Assembly (NCBI RefSeq): GCF_000300275.1
Contig: NZ_AMRN01000004.1
Span: 288,117 to 352,116 of the forward strand
Reading direction: 5' to 3'
Length of the DNA stretch: 64,000 bases
DNA from: Thalassospira profundimaris WP0211
GTDB lineage: Bacteria > Pseudomonadota > Alphaproteobacteria > Rhodospirillales > Thalassospiraceae
In this document: positions 8,247-17,904 of the stretch, piece after piece
Position numbering within the stretch: the first letter of the stretch is position 1
How the letters are laid out: every line of letters begins with the position of its first letter
Notes under the pieces: generated by a model
What the model saw: only the letters and a program-made list of their open reading frames with translations
Told to the model about the DNA's origin: nothing
Database searches by the model: none
Program-made: the position numbers and the translations under genes

Positions 8247-10901
8247 TTAGCCAGCGATATGTGCCTCGATCGCGGCCAGTGCGGCATCCGCCTGCGCAGG
8301 ATCAGAACCGCCGCCCTGTGCCATATCCGGACGGCCACCGCCGCCCTTGCCACCGAGCTTTTCAACACCGATGCGCACAAGATCAACGGCGCTGTATTTA
8401 TCTGTCAGGTCCGCGGTCAGGCCGACAACGATGGATGCCTTGCCACCGTCACCCGAAACAAGGGCGACAATCCCTGAGCCCATCTGATCGCGGAGCTCGT
8501 CGACCATGCCTTTGAGTTCCTTGGCAGGAATGCCGTCAAGCGACCGTAGTGCCATTTTGACACCATTGACTTCCTTAAACGCATCACCGCCAGAAGCCGC
8601 ACCCGAGCCAGCTGTTGCCAGCTTTTTGCGCAGGTCGGACACTTCGCGTTCCAGACGACGACGTTCTTCCTGCAGCGCCTTGACGCGGGCCGGGACATCT
8701 TCAGGAACGGCCTTAAGGTCTGCCGCAACCGTGGTTAGAACGTTTTCGCGCGCTGACATGTATTTGGCGGCATCGGCACCGGTCAGTGCTTCGATACGGC
8801 GGACACCACTTGAAACAGCGCCCTCGGACACGATCTTGAACATGCCGATATCACCAGTGCGCTTCACATGCGTACCGCCGCAAAGTTCAAGCGAATAGGC
8901 ATGTTCATTGGCAACCGGCAGGCCCATCGAAACAACGCGGACTTCGTCGCCGTATTTTTCACCAAACAGTGCCATCGCGCCCAGTTCAATCGCCTCGTCC
9001 GGGGTCATCAGACGGGTGGTGACTTCACTGTTTTCCCGGATCAGGCTGTTCACATCGGCTTCGATCACCGCGGCTTCCTCGGCCGTGACGGCCTTGGGAT
9101 GCGAGATGTCGAAACGCAGACGATCAGCCGCCACCAGGGAGCCCTTCTGGGTTACGTGGTCACCAAGATGCTTGCGCAGAACCGCATGCAAAAGGTGTGT
9201 GGCCGAGTGATTGGCACGAAGGCTTGAGCGGCGGGTATGATCGACGCGGAATTCCGCAGCATCGCCCACCTTGACGTCGCCCTCGGTCACTTTGCCGAGA
9301 TGCACATGCAAGCTTCCCAGCTTTTTCTGGGTATCGGTGATTTCAATGATCGCACCATGTTCGGTTTTGATCACACCGGCATCGCCCTGCTGACCACCGG
9401 ACTCACCAAAGAAGGTAGTCTGGTTGGCAAGAACGGCAACTTCGTCACCCTTGGATGCGGATTTGACTTCGGCACCGTCCTTGATCAGCGCGGTAACAAC
9501 ACCCTCGGCGGTTTCGGTTTCATAACCCAGGAATTCGGTCGCGCCATCACGGTCATTGATGTCAAACCAGACTTCCTCGGTCGCAGCTTCGCCCGAACCG
9601 GACCATGCCGCACGTGCCTTGGCTTTCTGTTCTTCCATGGCGGTGGTGAAGCCAGCTTCATCGATGCCGATTTTGCGTTCTTTGAGCGCATCGGCGGTCA
9701 GATCAAGCGGGAAGCCATAGGTGTCATAAAGCTTGAAGGCCACGTCACCCGAAAGGGTCGCGCCCGCATCCATGCCATCGGTCGCGTCATCAAGCATCTT
9801 GAGACCGCGATCCAGCATGGTTTTAAACCCCTGCTCTTCCAGCTTGAGGGTTTCTTCGATCAATGCCTGTGCACGAACCAGTTCCGGGAAGGCACCGCCC
9901 ATCTTGCTTACCAGGGCCGGGACCAGCTTATACATCGTCGGATCTTGCGTTCCGACCATATGCAGGTGGCGCATCGCGCGACGCATGATACGGCGCAGAA
10001 CGTTGCCGCGACCGGCATTGGACGGCAGAACACCATCGGCAATCAGGAAGCTGGTCGAACGCAGATGGTCGGCAACCACACGGTGCGACACATTATGCGA
10101 ACCATCCGGATCGGTATTGGTGGCATCGGCCGATGCCTCGACCAGCGCACGCATCAAATCGATGTCATAGTTGTCGTGTTTGCCCTGAAGCACAGCAGCA
10201 ATGCGTTCCAGACCCATGCCGGTATCGATCGACGGTTTTGGCAGATCAACACGATCACCATTTGCCATCTGTTCGTACTGCATGAAGACGAGGTTCCAGA
10301 TTTCAATGAAACGGTCGCCGTCTTCTTCCGCACTGCCCGGAGGGCCACCCCAGATGTGATCGCCATGGTCAAAGAAGATTTCCGAGCACGGACCACACGG
10401 GCCGGTATCGCCCATCGACCAGAAGTTATCCGAAGTCGGGATGCGGATGATGCGATCATCGGTCAGACCGGCGATCTTTTTCCAAAGGCCATGCGCCTCG
10501 TCATCGGTGTGATAGACCGTGACCAGCAGCTTGTCTTTCGGAAGGCCATATTCCTTGGTGATCAGGTTCCAGGCGAATTCAATCGCGTTTTCCTTGAAAT
10601 AGTCGCCAAACGAAAAGTTGCCGAGCATTTCAAAGAAGGTGTGATGGCGTGCGGTATGACCGACATTTTCAAGGTCGTTATGCTTGCCCCCGGCGCGCAC
10701 GCATTTCTGCGAGGTCGCTGCACGCGAATAATCGCGGTGTTCCTGGCCGGTGAAAACGTTCTTGAACTGAACCATCCCGGCGTTGGTGAACATCAGGGTA
10801 GGGTCATTGCGCGGCACCAGCGGGCTGGACGAAACGACTTCGTGGCCGTTCTTGCGGAAGAACTCCAGAAACGTGGTGCGGATATCGTTGACGGTCTGCA
10901 T
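8247..10901 (-). CDS. alaS: Alanyl-tRNA synthetase
   Basis: An 884-residue enzyme charging tRNA-Ala. Catalytic domain at the N-terminus ('[17 protein letters not shown]', '[13 protein letters not shown]'), editing domain with the zinc ligands HSATH and CGGTH, and a C-terminal C-Ala domain rich in Gly ('[15 protein letters not shown]'). I chose the ATG at 10901 ([15 protein letters not shown]) because GGAGAG lies just upstream and this is the usual N-terminus; a longer form would add 14 uncharacteristic residues. Length is normal for the family. Confidence 0.97.
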   Translation of the reverse strand: MQTVNDIRTTFLEFFRKNGHEVVSSSPLVPRNDPTLMFTNAGMVQFKNVFTGQEHRDYSRAATSQKCVRAGGKHNDLENVGHTARHHTFFEMLGNFSFGDYFKENAIEFAWNLITKEYGLPKDKLLVTVYHTDDEAHGLWKKIAGLTDDRIIRIPTSDNFWSMGDTGPCGPCSEIFFDHGDHIWGGPPGSAEEDGDRFIEIWNLVFMQYEQMANGDRVDLPKPSIDTGMGLERIAAVLQGKHDNYDIDLMRALVEASADATNTDPDGSHNVSHRVVADHLRSTSFLIADGVLPSNAGRGNVLRRIMRRAMRHLHMVGTQDPTMYKLVPALVSKMGGAFPELVRAQALIEETLKLEEQGFKTMLDRGLKMLDDATDGMDAGATLSGDVAFKLYDTYGFPLDLTADALKERKIGIDEAGFTTAMEEQKAKARAAWSGSGEAATEEVWFDINDRDGATEFLGYETETAEGVVTALIKDGAEVKSASKGDEVAVLANQTTFFGESGGQQGDAGVIKTEHGAIIEITDTQKKLGSLHVHLGKVTEGDVKVGDAAEFRVDHTRRSSLRANHSATHLLHAVLRKHLGDHVTQKGSLVAADRLRFDISHPKAVTAEEAAVIEADVNSLIRENSEVTTRLMTPDEAIELGAMALFGEKYGDEVRVVSMGLPVANEHAYSLELCGGTHVKRTGDIGMFKIVSEGAVSSGVRRIEALTGADAAKYMSARENVLTTVAADLKAVPEDVPARVKALQEERRRLEREVSDLRKKLATAGSGAASGGDAFKEVNGVKMALRSLDGIPAKELKGMVDELRDQMGSGIVALVSGDGGKASIVVGLTADLTDKYSAVDLVRIGVEKLGGKGGGGRPDMAQGGGSDPAQADAALAAIEAHIAG

Positions 10902-11081
10902 ATCTCTCCAACCCGGAAAACGCGGAACAACTGCGCGCGCCATACTGGCGAACGGACTGCCCTATTTAGCGGCTCGGCCCTGCCCTGTCCAGTCAGGCGA
11001 AAGGAGTCCGGGGGATTTGCCGCAAGTTTTGCCCAATTCGGCGATTTGGGGCCGGTTAATCGGACCAAACCCAGCTGAAAT

Positions 11082-11621
11082 TCAGCCAGTTTTCAGCAAT
11101 AATGTGAATCGATCCCGGTTCATTTCCTTAACAAACCCGGCGGCCTCAAAGCCAAGGCCCAGCAACAATTTGCGCGACGCCGAATTTTGCGGATGGGCAA
11201 AGGCGGTCAGACACGAAATCGATGTCCGGCCCCGTCCATAGTCAAGGGCCGCAGTCGCCAGTTCCCGGCCAAGCCCCTGCCCCCAGACTTTCGGCGCCAA
11301 ATAATAGCCAAGCTCCGGCCCCCAACCGGGATCAAACGGATCGGTATATAGTCCGCCCCATCCAATGATGTCGCCAGACGTGCGCAGCCTTACGACCCAT
11401 GGTGCAAATCCATCGCGGCGCCGGAACCATTCATGGACCAGTACACGCTTGCGACACGCCGCAAAGCTTTCATCACACTGGGTGAACCGCATCGCGTCAC
11501 GATCACCAAGGAAGGCATAAAGGTCGGGGATATCGGCCAATCTGGCCGCCGAAAGGTGGAGGCGGTCGGTTTGAAGACGGTTTGTCTGAAGATGGGCCGT
11601 TCGTGGATTAGTCGTTTGCAC
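11082..11621 (-). CDS. GNAT family N-acetyltransferase
   Basis: An acetyl-CoA-dependent acyltransferase of about 179 residues. The acetyl-CoA loop is visible as 'LAPKVWGQGLGRELATAALDYG', followed by the 'HPQNSASRKLLLGLGFEAAG' motif common to RimJ/RimL-like members. The start is uncertain: GTG at 11621 overlaps the end of the upstream lipoprotein gene by 14 bases, whereas an ATG at 11708 would overlap most of that gene. Substrate unknown. Confidence 0.8.
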   Translation of the reverse strand: MQTTNPRTAHLQTNRLQTDRLHLSAARLADIPDLYAFLGDRDAMRFTQCDESFAACRKRVLVHEWFRRRDGFAPWVVRLRTSGDIIGWGGLYTDPFDPGWGPELGYYLAPKVWGQGLGRELATAALDYGRGRTSISCLTAFAHPQNSASRKLLLGLGFEAAGFVKEMNRDRFTLLLKTG

Positions 11622-11742
11622 TGTCCTGGATCGACTTGCCGAGTTTTTCCATATCGCGACCAAATCCTTCGGCGGTTTCGCAGGCACCAAGCGCAAGGCC
11701 AAAGCCAATAACCATCAGGACGGCCAGAAGACGTTTTGTCAT
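11608..11742 (-). CDS. Entericidin A/B family lipoprotein (first copy)
   Basis: A 44-residue peptide: signal peptide ending in the lipobox LGAC (Cys21), then 'ETAEGFGRDMEKLGKSIQDS'. This is the entericidin plan: a tiny lipoprotein with an amphipathic tail. An in-frame ATG nine bases upstream (11751) is an alternative start. It closely resembles the peptide at 12188-12328 on the same strand. Entericidins are linked to envelope stress and stationary phase in other bacteria; the role here is inferred. Confidence 0.8.
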   Translation of the reverse strand: MTKRLLAVLMVIGFGLALGACETAEGFGRDMEKLGKSIQDSAND

Positions 11743-11887
11743 CGTTTCCATCTTTGCAGGATGCTCCATTCAAGTCCGGATAACAGGCATGTCGCCTGTC
11801 TTGTTGTTTATCGCGATATTCTGGCCTCGGGGCATCCGGCTTGCAACCGTTATCGCGCACAAGGGCCGTTTGCCGCACTAAACGCAG

Positions 11888-11913
11888 AAAAGGACGCCGA
11901 AATGGCGTCCTTT
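11888..11913 (-). terminator. Hairpin terminator downstream of the DUF1328 gene
   Basis: AAAGGACGCC and GGCGTCCTTT form a 10-pair stem around a six-base loop. On the minus strand it is followed by a short T-run, fitting the end of the DUF1328 transcript. Confidence 0.65.
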
Positions 11914-11957
11914 CTATAGGCATGTATGCTTCGTGCAGTCTTGCAACTGTCCGGTCA

Positions 11958-12134
11958 TCAGACCGGCGGGCGACGGCCACGCAACGCATTGACGACAAGC
12001 GATACGACAAACAGCACGAGGAAAACAAAGAACAAGATCTTTGCGATCCCGACGAATGTCCCTGCAAGTCCGCCAAAGCCAAGAACGGCGGCGATCAGTG
12101 CCAGAACCAAACAGAATATTGCCCAACCTAGCAT
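11958..12134 (-). CDS. DUF1328 (UPF0391) small membrane protein
   Basis: A 58-residue hydrophobic protein starting [20 protein letters not shown], with two membrane segments (about 4-24 and 28-50) and the basic tail 'ALRGRRPPV'. Size, the MLGWA start and the double hydrophobic stretch are those of DUF1328. GGGAGA lies about 6 bases before the ATG. It sits between two entericidin-like genes on the same strand, which suggests a small envelope-stress set. Function unknown. Confidence 0.85.
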   Translation of the reverse strand: MLGWAIFCLVLALIAAVLGFGGLAGTFVGIAKILFFVFLVLFVVSLVVNALRGRRPPV

Positions 12135-12187
12135 GGGATTCTCCCACTATTGTTGCTTTAAGATAATGAATAACGATCCGTTACAGA

Positions 12188-12328
12188 TCAGGAAGCGCCG
12201 TCCTGGATTGCTTCACCGGCATCTTCGACGTCTTCGCCAAAGCCTTCGGCAGTTTCACAGGCAGCAAGGCCAAGGCCCATACCGGAAATCATCAGAATCG
12301 CGAGAAACTTTTTCATCGTATTCGACAT
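12188..12328 (-). CDS. Entericidin A/B family lipoprotein (second copy)
   Basis: A 46-residue peptide, MSNTMKKFLAIL..., with a signal peptide and the lipobox LAAC (Cys24) followed by 'ETAEGFGEDVEDAGEAIQDG'. The mature tail aligns with that of the copy at 11608-11742 but is acidic where the other is basic. AGGAG lies 7 bases upstream of ATG 12328; an ATG at 12334 would be too close to it. Secreted and lipid-anchored by the lipobox; biological role inferred only from the family. Confidence 0.85.
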   Translation of the reverse strand: MSNTMKKFLAILMISGMGLGLAACETAEGFGEDVEDAGEAIQDGAS

Positions 12329-12544
12329 GTTCATTCTCCTGATTGATGGTGTCAAAGCTCACAGGAATTCAAACGGCGACAACCCATAATTGTTCCCGGC
12401 ACTGTTCTTCCCGGTCAAATTTTCCGTCATAAACAGTGCGACAATCCGTTGATTTTAAATGAACTTTCCTCAATCGTGATCATTTTGGGGCACGTCAAGC
12501 GAAGGAGATCACGCTTGACCTCCTTCACATCAATACCTGCGAAA

Positions 12545-13597
12545 TCAGGATGCCTTTGCATCAAGCGCCAGATATTCACTGATTTCATCAATGATCTGGC
12601 GATGGATCAGGGCGCGGTCCGTGCCTGGGGGATCGGTGCAGATCGGATCGCTACCTTCTTCTTCCAGGATTTCGGCGGCGTTTGCCTGACATTCGTCAAG
12701 AAATGTCAGATGATGTGCAGGCGCAAAATTTGCCGAAGACGCATTTTTGAGCCGCGCAACAAGATTGCTGCCAGTCGGACCAAAATCGGCAGCCGCCCAT
12801 TTTTCTTCTTCGCCAAGGCCAATGAAAAGCACAGGAGAAGTTACCGCTGCAAGGCTTTGCTCCGTCGCTGCGAACCCCATGCCCGGTTCAATCGCAACAC
12901 TACGTGTAATCCGGTCATCCCGGCTGGGAACTTGGAAGTCATTGGGCATATGATCAAGATCGACGCCTCCTTTGCGCAAAAAATCGCAATCCTGTGCGGC
13001 ATCGCCAAATCGGTCGCAATATTGCGCAAAAAGCGTTTGATCAAACCTTACCCCGATAAGGTTTAGGACCGTCGTTCCGCCCAAAGAGAAGCCAATCGCA
13101 GAGATATTTTGGCGATCAATGTAAGGAGCAAAGGACGGATTTGACAGAACCTGATCAAGGGTTGCACGAACATCTGCCGCCCGCTCGCCAATAAATGGTG
13201 TCCGGCGGGGTGAAGAATCCCCGGATGTCGTACCGGGATGGTTTAGCGCAACAACAATTGCCCCGCGCAAGGCCAGTTGCGAAGACAACCAGCCAAGTCC
13301 ATCCATATTACCGCCCGAGCCATGCGACAGAAGAACCAGCGGGTGCCTGCCCGGTGCAATTGCCGCACCGATATAGGCGCTTGTTCCCTTCCAGATGATA
13401 TTGTTGCCGACAGGTGCCTTGTAAATCACGGTATCTGCGGGATACCAGACTGAGGCCGCGATTGGCATGGAACGATGGTCAGCACGCACATCAAAACGAT
13501 CATACCCGGCATAATCGGTTTGCTGTTCCGCCAGCACAGGCGATGTTTTCAGGCCTGCGAACAGACACAGGGCAAAGGCGAGATATATCGGTTTCAT
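12545..13597 (-). CDS. Secreted alpha/beta hydrolase (dienelactone hydrolase / acetylhydrolase-like)
   Basis: A 350-residue protein with a signal peptide (MKPIYLAFALCLF...VLAEQQ). 'PLVLLSHGSGGN' is the oxyanion region and 'SAIGFSLGGTT' carries the nucleophile Ser in G-F-S-L-G. A C-terminal 'APAHHLTFLDEC' may hold the catalytic His. ATG 13597 gives a proper signal peptide, with AAGGATC nearby. Divergent from an AraC-type regulator 133 bases away, which may control it. Substrate unknown; a secreted esterase is likely. Confidence 0.82.
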   Translation of the reverse strand: MKPIYLAFALCLFAGLKTSPVLAEQQTDYAGYDRFDVRADHRSMPIAASVWYPADTVIYKAPVGNNIIWKGTSAYIGAAIAPGRHPLVLLSHGSGGNMDGLGWLSSQLALRGAIVVALNHPGTTSGDSSPRRTPFIGERAADVRATLDQVLSNPSFAPYIDRQNISAIGFSLGGTTVLNLIGVRFDQTLFAQYCDRFGDAAQDCDFLRKGGVDLDHMPNDFQVPSRDDRITRSVAIEPGMGFAATEQSLAAVTSPVLFIGLGEEEKWAAADFGPTGSNLVARLKNASSANFAPAHHLTFLDECQANAAEILEEEGSDPICTDPPGTDRALIHRQIIDEISEYLALDAKAS

Positions 13598-13730
13598 CAC
13601 AAGGATCCTTGTCCTAAGTTGGAGTACAGAAGAAGTTCTGCCCAAAACAGGATGGCCTTGCGTCCTCGAACGGGTTTGTGGACGTCTCAAAACCGGTTTT
13701 GATACCCCTTAGGCGGAAAATTGCGATCAG

Positions 13731-14744
13731 ATGCTTGTTCTACCTGTTCCGATGATTGTGGCGCTGGTTTTAGGGTTCTTGTTTGCCCGCGCCCTTGTCG
13801 GCCAGAAAACGCCCAAGATGCTGATGGCGCTTCTGCTGGCTGCCGCCGCGCAAAGTTTTTTGGTCGGGCTTGTTCAATATTACGGCATCGACGGGCTGAG
13901 ATGGCTTCAGCCAATCACGGCTTCTGCCATTCCGGTCATGGCGTGGATGGCATTTGTTGAGGCAAGCCTTCGCGCCCGTTTACAACGCGGGGATCTGCTG
14001 CATTTTTCGATGCCAGCACTTGTCGCGCTCTGTGTCTTCTTTTTGCCTGTCGTGATTGATGCTGTCTTGTGCAGCCTGTTTGTCGGATATGGATCGGCAA
14101 TTTTGGTGATGCTTCGTCGCCAACGGGGCGATTTTGCGCATATGCGCCTGACATCGGGACAGATCCCCGCAATGGTCTGGCGCTTTATCGCCATTGCACT
14201 GATCATATCGGCCATCAGCGACCTTCTGATATTGCTGGCCAAGATTGACGGGAACGACGAGATTGCCGGTGTGGTTCTCAGCGTCACCTCGTCAATCGCG
14301 CTACTGACAATTGGCTTTCTCAGCCTGTCGCCAGACATTGCGATTGATGTCGCATTGAAGGACCCGGTCGATGATGGCCAGGCCGCATTGAGTTCTGAGC
14401 AATGTCAGGCCATCATGAATGAACTCAACGCGTTACAGACACAGGAACGGTTGTATCTTGATCCGGATCTGACCCTTGCCCGCATTTCCCGACGCATGGG
14501 ACGCCCGCTCAAACAGATTTCAATGGCGATCAACACCTCCACCGGTGAAAACGTGTCGCGCTATATCAATAAGTACCGGATTGACCATGCCTGTCGCATG
14601 CTTGACGCAGGGGAAAATGTGACCAACACGATGCTTGAAAGCGGCTTTAACACCAAGTCGAACTTCAATCGTGAATTCCTGCGGATTACAGGCAAAACGC
14701 CAAGCCAATGGCAGCAGAAAACCATTATTTCACGCGAAATTTGA
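13731..14744 (+). CDS. AraC-family regulator with membrane-embedded N-terminal domain
   Basis: A 337-residue protein. Residues 1 to about 205 are a polytopic membrane region of six or seven hydrophobic segments. From about 220 to the end is an AraC/XylS DNA-binding domain, with 'LARISRRMGRPLKQISMAIN' and 'NVTNTMLESGFNTKSNFNREF', then 'GKTPSQW'. This plan implies direct sensing of an envelope signal by a membrane-bound regulator. The divergent secreted hydrolase is the obvious candidate target (inference). Confidence 0.85.
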   Translation: MLVLPVPMIVALVLGFLFARALVGQKTPKMLMALLLAAAAQSFLVGLVQYYGIDGLRWLQPITASAIPVMAWMAFVEASLRARLQRGDLLHFSMPALVALCVFFLPVVIDAVLCSLFVGYGSAILVMLRRQRGDFAHMRLTSGQIPAMVWRFIAIALIISAISDLLILLAKIDGNDEIAGVVLSVTSSIALLTIGFLSLSPDIAIDVALKDPVDDGQAALSSEQCQAIMNELNALQTQERLYLDPDLTLARISRRMGRPLKQISMAINTSTGENVSRYINKYRIDHACRMLDAGENVTNTMLESGFNTKSNFNREFLRITGKTPSQWQQKTIISREI

Positions 14745-14775
14745 CAACGCATTCACCCCAAGCATCATGCCCGGA

Positions 14776-15081
14776 TCATTCCAAAACCGGGCGCATGAAG
14801 CTGCGCTCATAGGAAATGATGCTACGATTGCGCACTTCCATTTCAAACACTTCCTGACATTCGGGATCATCGGCCATGCGTTTGCGGTAATCCTCATAGT
14901 CGGCAAGGCTTGGAAAGCTAAACAGTGCATAAGCAACATTGCTGGCCCCTTCATGAGGCAAGAAATAGCCATGATGGGTTCCGCCCATGCGAGTGACGAT
15001 GGGGATCCAGCGTTTGGCATAGGTCTCGAATTCAGGGACCTTGTAGCTGTCGAGGATGTATTTCACATAACAAGTAACCAC
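14776..15081 (-). CDS. NIPSNAP family protein
   Basis: A protein of about 101 residues with 'RMGGTHHGYFLPHEG', 'ALFSFPSLADYEDYRKRM' and 'SYERSFMRPV', the pattern of bacterial NIPSNAP-like dimeric alpha-beta barrel proteins. I chose GTG 15081 (reading VVTCYVKYILD) because GGAG stands 8 bases upstream; an ATG at 15129 would start inside the recA terminator hairpin. Function not established. Confidence 0.78.
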   Translation of the reverse strand: MVTCYVKYILDSYKVPEFETYAKRWIPIVTRMGGTHHGYFLPHEGASNVAYALFSFPSLADYEDYRKRMADDPECQEVFEMEVRNRSIISYERSFMRPVLE

Positions 15082-15111
15082 GGCTTTATCTCCGCCATAG
15101 GGTATTGCAGC

Positions 15112-15145
15112 AAAAAGGGCGGGATACATTTGTACCCCACCCTTT
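15112..15145 (-). terminator. recA terminator
   Basis: On the minus strand a long stem pairs AAAGGGTGGGGTAC with GTATCCCGCCCTTT with a few mismatches and runs into TTTTT. It lies immediately downstream of recA and upstream of the NIPSNAP gene. Confidence 0.75.
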
Positions 15146-15171
15146 GAAATTATGTCGCCAGATTGATCAGA

Positions 15172-16245
15172 TCAATCGTCGTTGACCGGTTCGTCTTCGC
15201 TCATATTGGTCATGGCTTCGGCGATCAGACCGGCACTCTCGCGAATGCTGTTTTCGATCTCCTTGGTCATTTCCGGATTTTCACGCAGGAAGCTCTTGGC
15301 GTTCTCGCGGCCCTGACCGATACGGGTCGAGTTATAGGAGAACCAGGAGCCGGATTTCTCGACGATACCGGCCTTGACGCCAAGATCAAGAATTTCACCC
15401 ATCTTGGAAATGCCTTCGCCATACATGATGTCGAATTCGACCTGCTTGAACGGCGGGGCCATCTTGTTTTTGACGACCTTGACACGCGTCTGGTTACCGA
15501 CAACTTCGTCGCGATCCTTGATCTGACCGATACGACGGATATCCAAACGGACCGAGGCATAGAATTTAAGCGCGTTACCACCGGTGGTGGTTTCCGGGCT
15601 GCCAAACATCACACCGATCTTCATACGGATCTGGTTGATGAAGATGACCATGCAGTTCGAACGCGAAACAGAACTGGTCAGTTTACGCAGTGCCTGGCTC
15701 ATCAGACGGGCCTGCAGACCAACGTGCGTATCGCCCATTTCACCTTCAAGTTCGGCGCGCGGCACAAGGGCAGCAACCGAATCGACGACCAGAACATCAA
15801 TCGCGCCAGAACGCACCAGCGTGTCAGCGATTTCAAGGGCCTGTTCACCGGCATCAGGCTGGGAAATCAGGAGTTCGTCGGTATTCACACCCAGCTTGCG
15901 GGCATATCCCGGGTCAAGCGCGTGTTCGGCATCGACAAACGCACAAGTCCCGCCAAGCTTCTGGGCTTCGGCAACCGTGTGCAACGCCAGCGTGGTTTTA
16001 CCCGAACTTTCCGGACCATAGATTTCGACGATACGGCCACGCGGCAGACCGCCAATGCCCAGTCCGATATCAAGACCGAGCGAACCGGTTGAAATGGCTG
16101 AGATATCAACGGCGCTTTCCCGCTGACCCAGCTTCATAATCGAACCTTTGCCAAATGCCCGTTCGATCTGCCCAAGGGCGGCTTCGAGTGCCTTCTGCTT
16201 ATCCATAGTATCCTTATCCACCAAATGCAGCGCGGTCTGAATCAT
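15172..16245 (-). CDS. recA: Recombinase A
   Basis: A 357-residue DNA-strand-exchange ATPase and LexA co-protease. Walker [10 protein letters not shown], '[32 protein letters not shown]', '[10 protein letters not shown]' and '[13 protein letters not shown]' (loop L2 region) are all present. The N-terminus [21 protein letters not shown] is the form usual in alphaproteobacteria, so I kept ATG 16245, with AAGAGAG 8 bases upstream. Two LexA-type boxes lie upstream. Confidence 0.98.
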   Translation of the reverse strand: MIQTALHLVDKDTMDKQKALEAALGQIERAFGKGSIMKLGQRESAVDISAISTGSLGLDIGLGIGGLPRGRIVEIYGPESSGKTTLALHTVAEAQKLGGTCAFVDAEHALDPGYARKLGVNTDELLISQPDAGEQALEIADTLVRSGAIDVLVVDSVAALVPRAELEGEMGDTHVGLQARLMSQALRKLTSSVSRSNCMVIFINQIRMKIGVMFGSPETTTGGNALKFYASVRLDIRRIGQIKDRDEVVGNQTRVKVVKNKMAPPFKQVEFDIMYGEGISKMGEILDLGVKAGIVEKSGSWFSYNSTRIGQGRENAKSFLRENPEMTKEIENSIRESAGLIAEAMTNMSEDEPVNDD

Positions 16246-16386
16246 TGCTCGAACTCTCTTATTCCACAGGGCCGGGTTGGATGCAACGCAGGCGGTTCCC
16301 CGGACCTATAATGCGGAACGCCACCGCTAGACTGTTTTGCCTGTTGCCGCAGCCTGCCACTGCGTTCTTATCGACAAAACAACTGA

Positions 16387-16401
16387 GAACATAATGCGAA
16401 C
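16387..16401 (-). promoter_or_regulatory. LexA (SOS) box upstream of recA, proximal
   Basis: GAAC-N7-GAAC on the plus strand, i.e. GTTC-N7-GTTC toward recA: the direct-repeat SOS box of alphaproteobacteria. It lies about 142 bases upstream of the recA start. Confidence 0.8.
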
Positions 16402-16451
16402 ATTCTCACAAAAATTCGGATGTTGCAAGTTTGTTCTCATTGCTTCGAGCA

Positions 16452-16466
16452 GAACTTTCTGAGAAC
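16452..16466 (-). promoter_or_regulatory. LexA (SOS) box upstream of recA, distal
   Basis: A second exact GAAC-N7-GAAC element, 65 bases further from recA. Having two exact matches in one 285-base intergenic region is unlikely by chance. It may add repression or serve a second promoter. Confidence 0.65.
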
Positions 16467-16530
16467 AGACGCATCAATCACCCGCCCGGCAACAGAGGGG
16501 CGTGGGGTCAGTGACGGTTTGGCAACGCGA

Positions 16531-17010
16531 TCAGGTGGTGATTTTAAGATGTTCGTGCTTATGCGCATGTCCGTGATGATCATCGCCATGATGATGGCTT
16601 TCGACATGCAGTTCGCCCGGCACGGTATAAAGCTGCCCGTGGCGCACACCCGGCTGAGCCAGAACCTTGTCGGCAAAGGCGCGGATTTCCGAAAGCCGCC
16701 CGCGCAATGTCACGCTTTCAAGGCAGGTATCATGATCAATATGGAAGTGAACCGTGGAAACCGTCAGATTGTGATGTTCGTGCTGGGTGCTCATCAGGCG
16801 TGACGCCAGCATGCGTTCCTCGTGATCATAGACATAGTTCAGAACCGCAATTCCGACCCCGTCGGCATTGTCTTCAAGCTTGGTGTTCTGAAGCTTTTCG
16901 CGGATCAGATCGCGAAATCCCTCTGACCGGTTGGTATAGCCGCGGTGATCCAGAAACGCGTCAAACGCCTCCATCAGATCGTCTTCAATCGATACGGTCA
17001 CGCGGGTCAT
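16531..17010 (-). CDS. nikR: Nickel-responsive regulator NikR
   Basis: A 159-residue ribbon-helix-helix repressor. Residues 1-45 are the DNA-binding part (MTRVTVSIEDDLMEAFDAFL, 'GYTNRSEGFRDLIR'). The nickel-site residues align with those of E. coli NikR: His77, His88, His90 and Cys96 ('STVHFHIDHDTCLE'). The C-terminus has an extra His-rich tail, which may store or sense metal. It is divergent from nikK/nikL-like genes 105 bases away, its probable targets. Confidence 0.93.
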   Translation of the reverse strand: MTRVTVSIEDDLMEAFDAFLDHRGYTNRSEGFRDLIREKLQNTKLEDNADGVGIAVLNYVYDHEERMLASRLMSTQHEHHNLTVSTVHFHIDHDTCLESVTLRGRLSEIRAFADKVLAQPGVRHGQLYTVPGELHVESHHHGDDHHGHAHKHEHLKITT

Positions 17011-17043
17011 TTTGACTACCTCTCACAATCAACGGCTTGACGA

Positions 17044-17071
17044 GTATGATCTTTTTTGAAAAGTTCACACC
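17044..17071 (+). promoter_or_regulatory. Possible NikR half-site
   Basis: GTATGA at 17044-17049 equals one half of the E. coli NikR operator GTATGA-N16-TCATAC, but the second half at the right distance (CACACC) matches poorly. Reported as weak. Confidence 0.2.
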
Positions 17072-17115
17072 CGCACATGGTTCTTCCATAAAAACAATTT
17101 CCCAAAGGAACGCAA

Positions 17116-17904
17116 ATGTTTCAACCAAAGTTCGCAGCAAGCATGGTGATTGGTGCCGCAACGCTTTTGATCGGTCTGTCGGCAAACGCCCATGAATTCA
17201 TCGCAAGCCAATCGCCAGAAACGGCGAAGCCGGGCGAGAATGCGACACTTATCCTTGATTCGACCCATCAGTTTGGCCTTCCGGAAGAAGCAGAAGGCGT
17301 CAATGATGTGCGCGCCACACTGATCACCGCCGATGGCGCGAACGACATTGCGATTTCCCAAAATGAAACCGCGCCCAACCTGATCGGTACGTTTGAAATG
17401 CCCGATACCGCGGCCTGGATTTCCGGCCATCGTCTGGGTGTTGTCTGGTCTCAGACCCCCGATGGCTGGCAGGCTGGCGGCGCCGATGAACATCCCGATG
17501 CCATCGCATCGACCCGCTATGAAAAGTTTGCCAAGCTTCTGGTGGGTACCGAAGGCTCAGCTGATTTTGTTACCAAACCACTTGGTGATGCGCTTGAAAT
17601 CGTGCCGCTTAGCGATCCGCGTGACACCAAGGTAGGCGAGGATGCCGAATTCCAGATCCTTTTGAACGGCCACCCGTTGACGACCTCGGTTCTGGCAACC
17701 TATGCCGGATTTACTGAAACACCGTCCTCCTGGGCCTATGCGACCGAAACGCTGAGCACCGAGACCGGCAGTGGCATTGCCAAGGTCCGGGTTTCGGCCC
17801 CCGGTTTGTGGATTGTGCGTGTCGCGGCCGACATGCCCGATGCCGAGGAAGGTGTCGGCAACCACAACATCCGCGCGACCCTCTCCTTCACCGCTGATCA
17901 ATGA
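17116..17904 (+). CDS. nikK: NikK-like periplasmic protein (DUF4198)
   Basis: A 262-residue exported protein with a signal peptide ending about 'LSANA|HEF'. The mature N-terminal 'HEFIASQSPETAKPGE' and the beta-rich body ending 'IRATLSFTADQ' fit the DUF4198/NikK family, an accessory of ECF-type nickel importers. It is divergent from nikR and overlaps the next gene by 4 bases, so nickel control is likely. Function is inferred from family and context. Confidence 0.75.
   Translation: MFQPKFAASMVIGAATLLIGLSANAHEFIASQSPETAKPGENATLILDSTHQFGLPEEAEGVNDVRATLITADGANDIAISQNETAPNLIGTFEMPDTAAWISGHRLGVVWSQTPDGWQAGGADEHPDAIASTRYEKFAKLLVGTEGSADFVTKPLGDALEIVPLSDPRDTKVGEDAEFQILLNGHPLTTSVLATYAGFTETPSSWAYATETLSTETGSGIAKVRVSAPGLWIVRVAADMPDAEEGVGNHNIRATLSFTADQ

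Noticed and set aside
9237..11078. A 613-codon open frame on the + strand opposite alaS
   Set aside because: It lies antisense over the clear alaS gene and its translation has no family character; long shadow frames are common in GC-rich coding DNA.
12545..13690. Longer N-terminus for the secreted hydrolase
   Set aside because: It would add 31 Arg/Gln-rich residues before a perfect signal peptide, which would block export.
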